64,000 nt of DNA. Origin: an uncultured Paracoccaceae bacterium. GTDB taxonomy: Bacteria; Pseudomonadota; Alphaproteobacteria; Rhodobacterales; Rhodobacteraceae. Location: contig CALMSR010000024.1 in assembly GCA_937872465.1 (NCBI GenBank), forward strand, positions 1 through 64,000, in the 5' to 3' direction. Positions within the stretch are counted from its first letter, which is position 1. Every line of letters starts with the position of its first letter. Under the pieces are notes generated by a model. It saw only the letters and a list, made by a program, of their open reading frames with translations, had not been told where the DNA came from and made no database searches. This document shows positions 1 through 8,677 of the stretch, in pieces. The position numbers and the translations under genes are program-made.

Positions 1-1
1 T

Positions 2-1108
2 GACCAGCAGCGCCAGGGTTTCTCCGCGGCTCTTGCTCAGCTCCAGACGCGGGCTCAGGGTCCGGTGGCGAGCCAGGTGGCGATCAAGCAGCTCGGCACC
101 AACGGCGGCGGCTTCTTCGGGATCAATTCGGCGCATCCACTGGAGAACCCGACGATCGTCTCGAACCTGCTGCAGTGCGTCTCGATCCTGCTGATCCCGG
201 TCGCCTTCGTCTTCCTCTTTGGGCGGATGGTCGGCGATCGCCGCCAGGGGCTTGCGCTCTTCGCCGCCATGGGCGTTCTGTTCCTGGCGGGGCTTGCGGT
301 GATCTACGCCGGCGAGGCCGTGGGCAACCCGCTGCTCTCGGCCCTGCCGATCGACCAGGCCGCCGGCAACATGGAGGGCAAGGAGGTCCGCTTCGGCGCC
401 GGGTTGTCGGCACTCTGGGCCGAGGCGACCACCGCCGCCTCGAACGGCTCGGTCAACGCCATGCACGACAGCTTCATGCCGCTGCCGGGTCTAGCGCTGC
501 TTCTTAACATGCAGAGCGGCGAGGTGATCTTCGGCGGCGTCGGCGCCGGGCTCTACGGCATGCTGCTGTTCGTCGTGCTCGCGGTATTCCTGGCCGGGCT
601 GATGGTCGGGCGCACGCCCGAGTACCTCGGCAAGAAGATCGAGGCGCGCGAGGTCAAGCTCGCGGTCCTCGCCTTCCTGTCGATGCCGCTCGGGATCCTC
701 GTCTTCGGTGCGCTGGCGGCGACTGTTCCGGCGGCGCTCGCCGCGGTGCAGGACCCCGGCCCGCACGGCCTCTCCGAGATCCTCTACGCTTACAGCTCGG
801 CGACCGGCAACAACGGCTCGGCCTTTGCCGGTTTCGGCGCGGCGCTGCCCTTCCACACCACGCTACAGGGGATCGCCATGCAACTCGGCCGCTTCGCCTT
901 CATCGTGCCGATGCTGGCGATCGCCGGCAGCCTCGCGGCCAAGACGCCGGCGCAGCCGACGGCGGGAACCTTCCCGACCCACGGGCCGCTCTTCGTGGTG
1001 CTGCTGATTGCGACCGTCGTGATCCTCGGCGCGCTGACCTTCTTCCCCGTGCTGGCGCTCGGCCCGATCGCGGAAGCGGTCTCGCTCGCCGCCGGCCAGA
1101 CCTTCTGA
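2..1108 (+). CDS. kdpA: Potassium-transporting ATPase subunit A, C-terminal part (cut by window edge)
   Basis: KdpA is the membrane subunit of the high-affinity K+ uptake complex KdpFABC and forms the selectivity pathway. The reading frame is open from base 2, so the gene begins upstream and about 368 residues are present; full KdpA is about 560. The strongest family mark is [20 protein letters not shown], a selectivity-filter region, followed by [11 protein letters not shown] later run, [12 protein letters not shown], is the next pore loop. Several hydrophobic helices follow and the protein ends in GQTF. A kdpB fragment follows 16 bases downstream, the normal order. No damage is visible in the part seen, but its partner kdpB is destroyed, so the complex cannot be made from this locus. 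Confidence 0.9.
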   Translation, partial: DQQRQGFSAALAQLQTRAQGPVASQVAIKQLGTNGGGFFGINSAHPLENPTIVSNLLQCVSILLIPVAFVFLFGRMVGDRRQGLALFAAMGVLFLAGLAVIYAGEAVGNPLLSALPIDQAAGNMEGKEVRFGAGLSALWAEATTAASNGSVNAMHDSFMPLPGLALLLNMQSGEVIFGGVGAGLYGMLLFVVLAVFLAGLMVGRTPEYLGKKIEAREVKLAVLAFLSMPLGILVFGALAATVPAALAAVQDPGPHGLSEILYAYSSATGNNGSAFAGFGAALPFHTTLQGIAMQLGRFAFIVPMLAIAGSLAAKTPAQPTAGTFPTHGPLFVVLLIATVVILGALTFFPVLALGPIAEAVSLAAGQTF

Positions 1109-1124
1109 CCCGGAAGCACGTCCC

Positions 1125-2026
1125 ATGGCCCGCAAGCACGCGCAGCCGCGCTACACGCCGGCGCTCTCTACCGAGGCGCTCGCCACCTCGGTCGCCAAGC
1201 TCGATCCCCGCCGCCTCGCCCGGAACCCGGTGATCTTCGTCACCGCAGTGGTCGCGGCGCTTACCACGGTCATCCTCCTCCTGCGCCTCCTGCCTGGCGG
1301 CGGCGCAAGCGACACCGGCCTCATCCTGCAGATCGTCGTCTGGCTCTGGCTGACGGTGCTTTTTGCGAATTTCGCCGAGGCCGTCGCCGAGGGCCGCGGC
1401 AAGGCGCAGGCCGCCTCGCTGCGCGCCACAAAGGCGGAGACCAACTGCAAGAAGCTGCCGGCCGCCGATGCGCCGCGCGACGCCTGGAGCGAGGTAACGT
1501 CGTCGAGCCTCCGGCGCGGCGACGTCGTTCTGGTCGAGGCCGGCGACATCATCCCGGCCGACGGCGAGATCGTCGAGGGCGTCGCCTCGGTCGACGAGAG
1601 CGCGATCACCGGCGTGTCCGCGCCGGTGATCCGCGAGTCGGGCGGCGACCGCTCGGCGGTCACCGGCGGCACGCGGGTCGTTTCGGACTGGCTGGTGGTC
1701 AAGGTGACCGCCGAGCCGGGCAAGAGCTTCCTCGACCGCATGATCGCCCTCGTCGAGGGCGCCGAGCGGCAGAAGACGCCCAACGAGATCGCGCTCGACA
1801 TCCTGCTGGTCGGCTTCACGCTGATCTTCCTGTTCGTCGTGATGACGCTCGAGCCCTTCGCCCGTTTCTCGGGCGCGACGATCCCCGTCGTATTCCTGGT
1901 GGCGCTCTTCGTCACGCTGATCCCCACCACGATCGGCGGCCTGCTCTCGGCCATCGGTATCGCCGGCATGGACCGGCTGGTGCGGGCGAACGTGATCGCC
2001 AAGTCCGGGCGGGCCGTCGAGCCCGA
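1125..2026 (+). pseudogene. kdpB: kdpB fragment, truncated before the phosphorylation motif
   Basis: KdpB is the P-type ATPase subunit of the K+ uptake complex. About 300 N-terminal residues remain of roughly 680: two transmembrane helices, the actuator domain, and the membrane segment with [20 protein letters not shown]. Homology stops at [13 protein letters not shown], immediately before the expected DKTGT phosphorylation site, so the P and N domains are gone. The actuator motif TGES, needed for dephosphorylation, reads TGVS (GTG at 1614-1616), so the catalytic Glu is already lost. After the join the same frame runs on to 2528 through foreign sequence without meaning. The gene follows kdpA as in a normal kdp operon. 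It is a dead remnant. Confidence 0.9.
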
Positions 2027-2462
2027 AGCTCTCGGCGCGGACGACCATCACCGGCATGGCGCCGTCGATCAGCGAGACGGGCACGTCGTCGATGACCTCC
2101 AGGGCCGCTCCGGTCGGAAGGAGCCGGCCGGTCTTGGCGCCGACCGCCTCGGTAAAGGCCAGGTAGACCGGCGCCGCAGTTCCAGGCACGCCGTCGATCG
2201 CGACGTCGCCTTGGTAGCGAACCCTGCCGCCCGGCGTCTGGACCATGGTCTCGATGATCTTGCCGGTATTGACGTTGTGAACCCGAACCTTGGTTTCCGG
2301 CCCGTTCGCCGGCACGAGCCCCGCCTCGATCGCGAACGGCCCTACCGCCGACAGCATGTTGCCGCAGTTCGGAGAGGTGTCGACGAACCGCTCCTCGACC
2401 TTCACCTGAGCGAAAAGATAGTCGACGTCGGCACCTTCCCGCGTCGCGGGTCCGACGATTCT
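2027..2462 (-). pseudogene. Internal fragment of a PrpF/GalD-family isomerase
   Basis: On the minus strand, a run of about 145 residues matches the PrpF superfamily (methylaconitate isomerase, 4-oxalomesaconate tautomerase and relatives). Visible marks are [24 protein letters not shown], broken here as DVDYLFAQV then [10 protein letters not shown], with the family Cys in the PNCGN motif, then [17 protein letters not shown]. Both ends are missing: the start (RGGTSKG region) is replaced at about 2462 by TRAP permease sequence and the end at about 2027 by kdpB sequence. It therefore sits inverted between two unrelated gene fragments. No start or stop of its own is visible. Which substrate the parent enzyme used cannot be told from this piece. 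Confidence 0.8.
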
Positions 2463-2469
2463 CGCGCAC

Positions 2470-3817
2470 CTTCGCGGGCGGTATCGAGGCTGCGGCCTCG
2501 TCCGGCGGCACGGTCATGCCGCCGGTGATGGGCGTGGCGGCCTTCATCCTCGCCTCGATGACGGCAGTGCCCTATGGCGACGTGATCGTCGCCGCTCTGA
2601 TCCCCGCCATCGCCTATTTCTTCTGCCTATTCCTTTCGGTTGTCTTCCAGGCACGCCGGCAGAACATCCAGGCGGTCGGCGAGTTCACCCAGGACATGCA
2701 CATGAGCCGTCAGGACATCCTGAACCTGGTCATGATCTTCGCGCCGATCTTCCTGATCACCGCCCTGCTGCTGACCTCGAAGGAAGCGGTCGGCTGCGGC
2801 CCGTTCGGCGCGCTTCTGGGCGCCGAGCAGACGATCACCGATAACGGCTGCTCCGCGCGGAACCTGCCCTGGGTGCTGCAACTCGTTCAGAACGCGGCCG
2901 GTGACGTGGGCGGGGCCGGATGGTGGGCGGTGCTGCTGCTGATGGGGCTCTTGTTCCTCGATCCGGCCATGCGGGCCGCACCGTGCAAGCTGATCGACGC
3001 GCTGTCCGATGCCGGTACGCTGATCGCTACCCTTTATCTGATGTTCCTCGTCGTGACGATCATCGACTTCAGCCTGAAGATGACCGGCATGCCCTTCTAC
3101 ATCTCTCTCGACGTGCTGCAATGGCTCAACAGCCTGAATCTCGGCGAAGGCGGTGCGGGCATCTTCCAGTTCCTGGCGCTGGCCGTGACGATGCTGCTGG
3201 CCATCCTCCTGGGCATGGGCATGCCCGCGGCGCCGGCCTTCATCAACGTGTCGCTGCTGATGGGGCCGGTGTTGGCCGGGCTGGGACTGTCGATATTCAC
3301 CGCAAACATGTTCATCTTTTACTTCGCGGCGGCCTCGGCCATCACGCCGCCGGTGGCGCTGGCGGCCTATGCCGCCGCCTCGATCACCAAGGCCGATGCG
3401 ATCATGACCGGCTTTTCGGCGGTCCGCTCGGGGATCGTGATGTTCGTCATCCCGTTCATCTTCGCAGCCTATCCGGAGCTCCTGCTGATCCCGCAGGCAG
3501 TCCTGGATCCGCAGGAAACCGGCATCGTCTACTTGCCGGGCTACGATGGCGAGGTCCACGTCCTGCACCTTCTGCTGCTGATCCTGCGGCTCACTGTCGC
3601 GCTCTATCTGTTGGCCAGTGCGCTCGCCGCGTTCGACTTCGCCCGGCTGCGGACCTGGCAGGTGGTGCTGCGTCTGGCGCTCGCTGTCGGGATCATCCTG
3701 CACGATCCGTTGATCCACGGCATCGCCACAGCTGCCGGCGTGGTTCTGGTGGTGGCCCACTACCTGATCGCCAGGAATTCGGGCTCTGCCCCGGTCAGGA
3801 CTGCGGCCGAAGGTTAG
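2470..3817 (+). pseudogene. TRAP transporter fused permease (TAXI type), N-terminus missing
   Basis: About 448 residues of a large fused TRAP permease (DctQ-DctM type; usual length 640-870) that imports organic acids with a periplasmic binding protein. Homology begins around [20 protein letters not shown], the conserved loop in the middle of the M domain, and continues with many membrane helices and the motif GMGMPAAPAFINVSLLMGP and AITPPVALAAYAA. The natural start is absent because the sequence to the left is an inverted prpF fragment. An ATG at 2516 could start a 433-residue product, but half the permease would be missing. No binding-protein gene is adjacent. I read it as a truncated remnant whose C-terminus is intact. 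Confidence 0.85.
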
Positions 3818-3840
3818 GCCGGACGACCCGAGAAACGCTG

Positions 3841-5613
3841 ATGGCAGGCTGGGCCCGGAACGCGACCACGCGTCTTTCGCCGCGTCGCCCCTGGCACAAG
3901 GACGTGACGCGGGAGACCCTGCGAAAGGACGCTTTCGCGGGCCTCACCGGGGCGGCCATCGTCCTTCCTCAAGGCGTCGCTTTCGCTCTGATTGCAGGTC
4001 TGCCGCCTGAATACGGTCTGTTCTCGGCCATCGTCGTCGCCGTGATCGCCGCGCTTTGGGGCTCGTCCCGGGTGATGGTGTCGGGCCCCACAACGGCGAT
4101 TTCGGCTCTGGTCTTCGTGACCCTGTCTGCCTTCGCAACAGCGGGCACGCCCGCCTTCACCGCGCTGGCGATCACGCTGACGCTGATGGTCGGAGTGATG
4201 CAGCTGATCGCGGGCCTTGCCGGGCTCGGCGCGCTCATCGCCTTCGTTTCCCATTCGGTCATCGTCGGTTTCACCGCAGCGGCCGCCGTGTTGATCGCGG
4301 TATCGCAGTTGCCGGCGATCTTCGGCGTGGATGTCGGACGTGGCGGCGAGGTGGTCGAGCGGATTTCCCGCCTGTTGCCGGAGTTGGGCGCCGTGCATTG
4401 GAGCACGTTCATTGTCGGCTGCGTCACTCTCGCCAGCGTCGTCGTCATGCAGAAGATCGACCGGCGGCTCCCGGCCTTCGTACTCGCGCTCGTCCTCGGC
4501 GGCCTCGTGGCACAGCTTCCAGTCTGGCCCGAAGGCCAGATCGCGTTCTTCTCGCCGCTGGAGTCGGTCGTCCCGGCGCTGACGACACCGTCCCTCGATC
4601 TCGACCTCTGGGGTCAGCTTCTGCCGGGGGCCGCCGCGATTGCGTTCGTCGGCCTGCTCGAAGCGATCTCGATCGGCAAATCCTTCGCCGCGCGCCGAGG
4701 TGACAAGTACGACAGCAATCAGGAGCTGATCGGTCAGGGCCTGTCCAACGTCGTGGGCAGCGTCACGCAATGCTATGCAGGCTCCGGTTCCTTCACGCGC
4801 TCCGGCGTAAATCTGGATAGCGGGGCTCAAACACCCCTGTCTGCCGTCTTCGCGTCCGCATTCCTCCTGCTTGCCCTGCTCGTCGTCGGCCCGCTTGTGC
4901 CGCTCGTTCCCGCACCTGCGATGGCTGCGGTCATTCTCTACGTCGCGTGGCGGCTCCTGAACGTTCGCGAGGTCCGGCACATCGTGAAAAGCGGAGGCAG
5001 CGAAACCCTCATCCTGCTGTCGACCTTCTTCACCGGCGTCTTCTCCGAACTCGACTTCGCGATCATGGTCGGCGTCGTCGTGTCACTCGTCGTCTTCCTG
5101 AAAGACAGCGCACAGCCGCTTGTCGCGGTCGGCGCGCCAACCACGGCCCATGGCCGCAGAGTTTTCAGGAATGCCGAGACGCTGGGACTGCCGGTATGTC
5201 CGCAGATCCGCATGACGCGGGTCGAGGGGCCCATCTTCTTTGCCTCGGTCGAACACATCGAGCGCGAGTTCGACCGGATCGAGGCGCGCGCAGAGGGCCC
5301 GCAGACCCGCATTCTCGGACTGAAAGGCGTTAGCAAGATCGACCTCACAGGTGCGGACTTCCTGATCGAACGCGCGAAGAAGGCGCGCGAGCAAGGCGGC
5401 GACATGCATCTCATCGCGGCGGCGGCTCCTACATTGCGGACGCTGGAGCGGCTTGGGGTCTTGCGCTTCGTCGGGCAGGAAAACGTTCACACCCACAAGA
5501 CCGAAGCCATCGCCGAAGCCGTGCGGCGCGCGGACGATCGCATCTGCCGGCAATGCACCCTGCGCGTCTTCAAGGAATGTGCGGGCAAGCCCGGACCGGA
5601 CGACAAGGAGTGA
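3841..5613 (+). CDS. SulP-family anion (sulfate) transporter with STAS domain
   Basis: A 590-residue SulP permease. Residues about 25-430 hold 10-14 hydrophobic helices, including the family marks LPQGVAFALIAGLPPEYGL near the start and NVVGSVTQCYAGSGSFTRSGVN in the middle. A cytoplasmic STAS domain follows at about 440-560. The C-terminus ends with a cysteine cluster (CRQC, then FKEC), which is unusual for a STAS tail and could bind metal. The frame is open further upstream, but the ATG at 3841 is where family homology begins. A sulfatase gene starts 2 bases after the stop, so the pair is one transcription unit: sulfate released by the enzyme may be the transported ion. Substrate is inferred from context. 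Confidence 0.88.
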   Translation: MAGWARNATTRLSPRRPWHKDVTRETLRKDAFAGLTGAAIVLPQGVAFALIAGLPPEYGLFSAIVVAVIAALWGSSRVMVSGPTTAISALVFVTLSAFATAGTPAFTALAITLTLMVGVMQLIAGLAGLGALIAFVSHSVIVGFTAAAAVLIAVSQLPAIFGVDVGRGGEVVERISRLLPELGAVHWSTFIVGCVTLASVVVMQKIDRRLPAFVLALVLGGLVAQLPVWPEGQIAFFSPLESVVPALTTPSLDLDLWGQLLPGAAAIAFVGLLEAISIGKSFAARRGDKYDSNQELIGQGLSNVVGSVTQCYAGSGSFTRSGVNLDSGAQTPLSAVFASAFLLLALLVVGPLVPLVPAPAMAAVILYVAWRLLNVREVRHIVKSGGSETLILLSTFFTGVFSELDFAIMVGVVVSLVVFLKDSAQPLVAVGAPTTAHGRRVFRNAETLGLPVCPQIRMTRVEGPIFFASVEHIEREFDRIEARAEGPQTRILGLKGVSKIDLTGADFLIERAKKAREQGGDMHLIAAAAPTLRTLERLGVLRFVGQENVHTHKTEAIAEAVRRADDRICRQCTLRVFKECAGKPGPDDKE

Positions 5614-5615
5614 CC

Positions 5616-7172
5616 ATGACCGACCGACCGGACTTTCTCGTCATTATGACCGACCAGCACCGCTGGGACTGGCTCGGGTGCAATGGCCATCCGGTCGTCA
5701 GGACGCCGAACATCGATCGCATCGCGGCGCACGGCACATCGTTCGACCAGTATTTCGTGGCCTCTCCGGTGTGCATGCCGAACCGCGCGAGCTTCATGAC
5801 GGGGCGGTTCCCGACGGTTCACGGGCTCCGCTACAACGGCTGCCATCTACCGATCGAAGCCAATACCGTCGTCGATGTCCTGCGCGCGGGCGGCTACCGG
5901 ACCGGGGCCATCGGCAAGTCTCATCTTCAGCCGATGATCGGGCGAAGGGTCCCGGCCAGGAGTGATGCCGGTCCGATCCCGGAAGCGTGGAAGGTCGATG
6001 AAAGCCTATACGAGGAAGAGCAGCCGAGCCGGTATCGCGGCGAGGATGGCTATCGCATTCCGTTGCCCTATTATGGCTACGATCACATCGATATGGTGAC
6101 GGATCACGGCACCGAAGCCGGCGGACATTACCGCCAGTGGCTGCGTCGCAATTACCCGCAGGTGGCCGAAGATCCGATGCGCGGGCTGCCGCACAATTAC
6201 ACGGTGCCGCAGGCATTGCGCCCCGACATGCCGGAAGAGGCCTACACGACGTCCTACATCCGGGACCAAGCGATCGAGTATCTCGTGGATCAGGCGGGGT
6301 CGGAGCAGCCGCTCTTCACCTTCGTGTCGTTCCCGGACCCCCACCACCCGTTCAACCCGCCGGGCCGTTACTGGGACATGTACAGCCCCGACCAATTCGA
6401 TCTGGGCACGCGCTATGTCGATCACAAGGCGCCACCCGTGCCGCTGGCAAAGCTGCGCGAAGACTACGAAGCCGGCACGCCGCCGGCCGCGCGCACGTTC
6501 TCGTTTATGGCGCCTGAACGGCATCTGCGCGAAGCGATGGCTCTAACGGCCGGAATGATCACGATGATCGACGAGGCGGTGGGCGGGATTCTCGCTGCCC
6601 TGGAGGCCTCGGGGCGTGCCGACAGGACCGTGGTGATATTCACCTCGGATCATGGCGACTACCTCGGGGACAGCGATCTTCTCCTGAAGGGGCCCTGGAT
6701 GCGGGAGTCGATCAACAAGGTGCCCCTGATCTGGAGCGATCCGTCCGATCCGGAACAACCGGCCCGATGTGCCGCGTTGACATCGACGGTCGATATCGCG
6801 CCCTCGATCCTCCAGCGGGCCGGCCTCGTGCCTTACAATGGTATGCAGGGAAGATCATTCCTGCCCGTCCTCGGCGACGAAACGGCGGAACGGCGCTCCG
6901 ATGTCCTGGTGGAATATAACGACGCCAACGAGCGGCAAGGCTACCGTTCTCCGGCCCGGATCAGAACCCTCGTTACCGAGGATTGGACATTGATCGTGCC
7001 CGCAGGCGAAGGGTGGGGCGAGCTCTATGATCGGAAGGCGGACCCGGAAAACATCGACAACAAATGGGTGGACCGGGATTTCGCGGACGTCCGGGCCAGA
7101 TTGACCGATCGTCTTCTGGATCGCGTGATCGCGCAAATGGACGAGAGCCCGAAAGCAGTTCATCCCGCATAA
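5616..7172 (+). CDS. Sulfatase/phosphonate monoester hydrolase-type alkaline phosphatase superfamily enzyme
   Basis: A 518-residue type I sulfatase-fold hydrolase. The formylglycine signature is CMPNRASFMTGR with the converted Cys at residue 53 (a C-x-P-x-R form). The metal site is visible as MTDQHRWDWLG at the start and TSDHGDYLGD about two thirds along. There is no signal peptide, so it should act in the cytoplasm, as phosphonate monoester hydrolases and choline sulfatases do. The ATG at 5616 is chosen because the stop of the upstream SulP gene lies two bases before it and GGAG precedes it within that gene. Substrate cannot be read from sequence. Pairing with a SulP transporter favours a sulfate ester. 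Confidence 0.88.
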   Translation: MTDRPDFLVIMTDQHRWDWLGCNGHPVVRTPNIDRIAAHGTSFDQYFVASPVCMPNRASFMTGRFPTVHGLRYNGCHLPIEANTVVDVLRAGGYRTGAIGKSHLQPMIGRRVPARSDAGPIPEAWKVDESLYEEEQPSRYRGEDGYRIPLPYYGYDHIDMVTDHGTEAGGHYRQWLRRNYPQVAEDPMRGLPHNYTVPQALRPDMPEEAYTTSYIRDQAIEYLVDQAGSEQPLFTFVSFPDPHHPFNPPGRYWDMYSPDQFDLGTRYVDHKAPPVPLAKLREDYEAGTPPAARTFSFMAPERHLREAMALTAGMITMIDEAVGGILAALEASGRADRTVVIFTSDHGDYLGDSDLLLKGPWMRESINKVPLIWSDPSDPEQPARCAALTSTVDIAPSILQRAGLVPYNGMQGRSFLPVLGDETAERRSDVLVEYNDANERQGYRSPARIRTLVTEDWTLIVPAGEGWGELYDRKADPENIDNKWVDRDFADVRARLTDRLLDRVIAQMDESPKAVHPA

Positions 7173-7393
7173 GGTCGGCGCATGACGTGACTCGCGCGGA
7201 TGCGTTGATGAGGACAAACCACTCCCTGAGCGAAGATCGTGCCGGGACCGTTCGAGATGAGCAGGCCGATCGGGATCTGGAGCGGGAGCGCCTGCTCTTC
7301 GGTGGTTTTGACCTTTCCCTTGACGTTGTCCCCGCGGGCCGGGCCATTGCGAGCTGGATTTTCCACCTTTGAATGAGCGAAGGAGGACGATCC

Positions 7394-7483
7394 ATGAAGC
7401 GCGGCAGGTTCACTGACGAGCAGATCATCACCGTGCTGAAGGAGAACGAGGTGTCCGCCGTCAGCGCCCATGGGACGGTGTGA
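7394..7483 (+). mobile_element. IS3-family OrfA remnant (first 29 codons)
   Basis: An ATG preceded by GGAGG opens MKRGRFTDEQIITVLKENE, the typical start of an IS3-family (IS407/IS911-like) OrfA helix-turn-helix protein. Homology stops after about 20 residues, where a second IS3-type end begins. The rest of orfA, all of orfB and the right end are missing. The 220 bases between the sulfatase stop and this start contain no gene I can identify. Confidence 0.75.
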
Positions 7484-7697
7484 GGTGATTGAGCAACGGA
7501 GGGTTTCTGGCTCATCGTAACCGCCAAGGAGTGGAGATGAGCCAGAAACCCGGGACGCAGAGAGCGGCTGCCGAGAAGGCGGTGAAGGAGATCCGTCGGG
7601 CGACGCGGAAGCAGCATTCGGCGGAAGAGAAGATCCGGATCGTGCTGGCCGGGCTGCGCGGCGAGGACAGCATCGCCGAGCACTGCCGGCGCGAGGG
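7484..7697 (+). mobile_element. Second IS3-family remnant: left end plus start of OrfA
   Basis: Bases from about 7480 (GAGGTGATTGAGCAACGGAG) look like the left terminal region of a different IS3-family element, followed by an orfA start at 7537. The protein begins MSQKPGTQ and continues with [20 protein letters not shown] and [16 protein letters not shown], the well-known OrfA N-terminus of the ISRj2/IS1353-like group. It is cut after residue 53 and joined directly to the tail of kbl. The transposase catalytic OrfB is absent, so the element is dead. Confidence 0.8.
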
Positions 7698-7847
7698 GTC
7701 TATGTCATCGGCTTCTCGTTTCCGGTAGTGCCGCGCGGGCAGGCGCGCATCCGCACCCAGATGTCCGCCGCCCATTCCCCCGAGGACGTGGCGGCGGCGA
7801 TCGAGGCCTTCGCCGCCGTCGGGCGCGAACTGGGAGTGATCGCATGA
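7698..7847 (+). pseudogene. kbl: C-terminal fragment of 2-amino-3-ketobutyrate CoA ligase
   Basis: The last 49 residues of Kbl, the enzyme that cleaves 2-amino-3-ketobutyrate to glycine and acetyl-CoA in threonine breakdown. Visible family marks are [18 protein letters not shown] and [13 protein letters not shown], ending GVIA. Everything before this (about 345 residues, including the PLP site) has been replaced by the IS3 remnant. Its stop overlaps the tdh start (ATGA), preserving the original kbl-tdh operon spacing. Confidence 0.9.
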
Positions 7848-8214
7848 AGAACGAGATGCTGGCACTCGTGAAGGCGCGGCCGGAGCCGGGGCTCTGGATG
7901 CAGGAGGTCCCGATCCCCGAACCGGGGCCGAACGACGTGCTGATCAAAGTTACGAAGAGCGCCATCTGCGGCACCGACGTGCACATCTGGAACTGGGATG
8001 CTTGGGCGGCGGCGACGGTGCCGGTGCCGATGGTGGTCGGGCACGAATTCGTTGGGCGCGTCGCCGACACCGGCGCCGCGGTGACGCGGTTCAAGCATGG
8101 CGAGCGGGTGTCCGGGGAGGGGCATATCGTCTGCGGCTTCTGCCGCAACTGCCGCGCCGGGCGAGGGCATCTCTGCCGCAACACGCTCGGCGTGGGAGTG
8201 CACCGGCCGGGGAG
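7844..8214 (+). pseudogene. tdh: N-terminal fragment of L-threonine 3-dehydrogenase
   Basis: About 123 residues of Tdh, a zinc medium-chain dehydrogenase of about 343 residues. It carries [12 protein letters not shown] with the catalytic zinc Cys, GHEFVGRV with the zinc His/Glu, and the start of the structural zinc cysteines ([15 protein letters not shown]). Homology ends at GVGVHRPG at about 8214. The NAD-binding domain is missing. The start overlaps the kbl stop by four bases. With kbl also truncated, the threonine-to-glycine route is lost here. Confidence 0.9.
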
Positions 8215-8677
8215 CTTCGGAAGCTCGAGGCAATGCTCCCAAAGGCCGCCGCCAGAACCCTCGACATCCTCGGAGCTACCACAGCCGCGGCCCTTCGCGC
8301 CAGACGAATGTGCGAGCTACTTCAACACCTCGGGCGCCGAACCGGAATGATCGGAATCTGCTCAAATGGCGCCGGATGGGGTATGATCCGGTGCATGGCG
8401 ACTCGCGGGGAGCTTCGCCGATCGGGATGACGCATCGGGGTATGCAGCAAACCTCACAGGAGCGCCCGCTGGGCTTCCTGAGGACGGCCGATCGGGCGGA
8501 CAGGGCGCAGCGAGAAATGCCGATTCCGGCCTTCGCTTAAAAAGTTCCTGCCGCCCGTGTGCTGCATTTCGGAGATTCTGCTGGGACAGAATAGCCAAAC
8601 TCATTGGCACAACGGAGCGATCCGAAGACGCAATCCGCGGCAGGAGTACCGGCGCGGTCGAAAAGGGGAGGATCTTT
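8215..8677. other. Unassigned stretch between tdh remnant and ABC operon
   Basis: A reading frame that runs out of the tdh join continues to about 8430 on the plus strand ([20 protein letters not shown] onward) and looks like the end of some protein, but I could not assign it; a thiolase-like tail was considered and not supported. From 8430 to 8677 I see no gene. The end of this stretch must contain the promoter of the ABC transporter operon, but no clear -35/-10 pair stands out. Confidence 0.4.

Noticed and set aside
2920..3840. A 307-codon extension in front of the SulP gene
   Set aside because: The frame is open only because of high GC content. It overlaps the TRAP permease in another frame, is Arg/Pro-rich, and SulP homology starts at 3841.
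8215..8435. Thiolase C-terminus
   Set aside because: A vague likeness ([17 protein letters not shown]...GICSNGAG) to the thiolase end was considered, but the glycine-rich and catalytic Cys/His motifs do not line up. Left unassigned.
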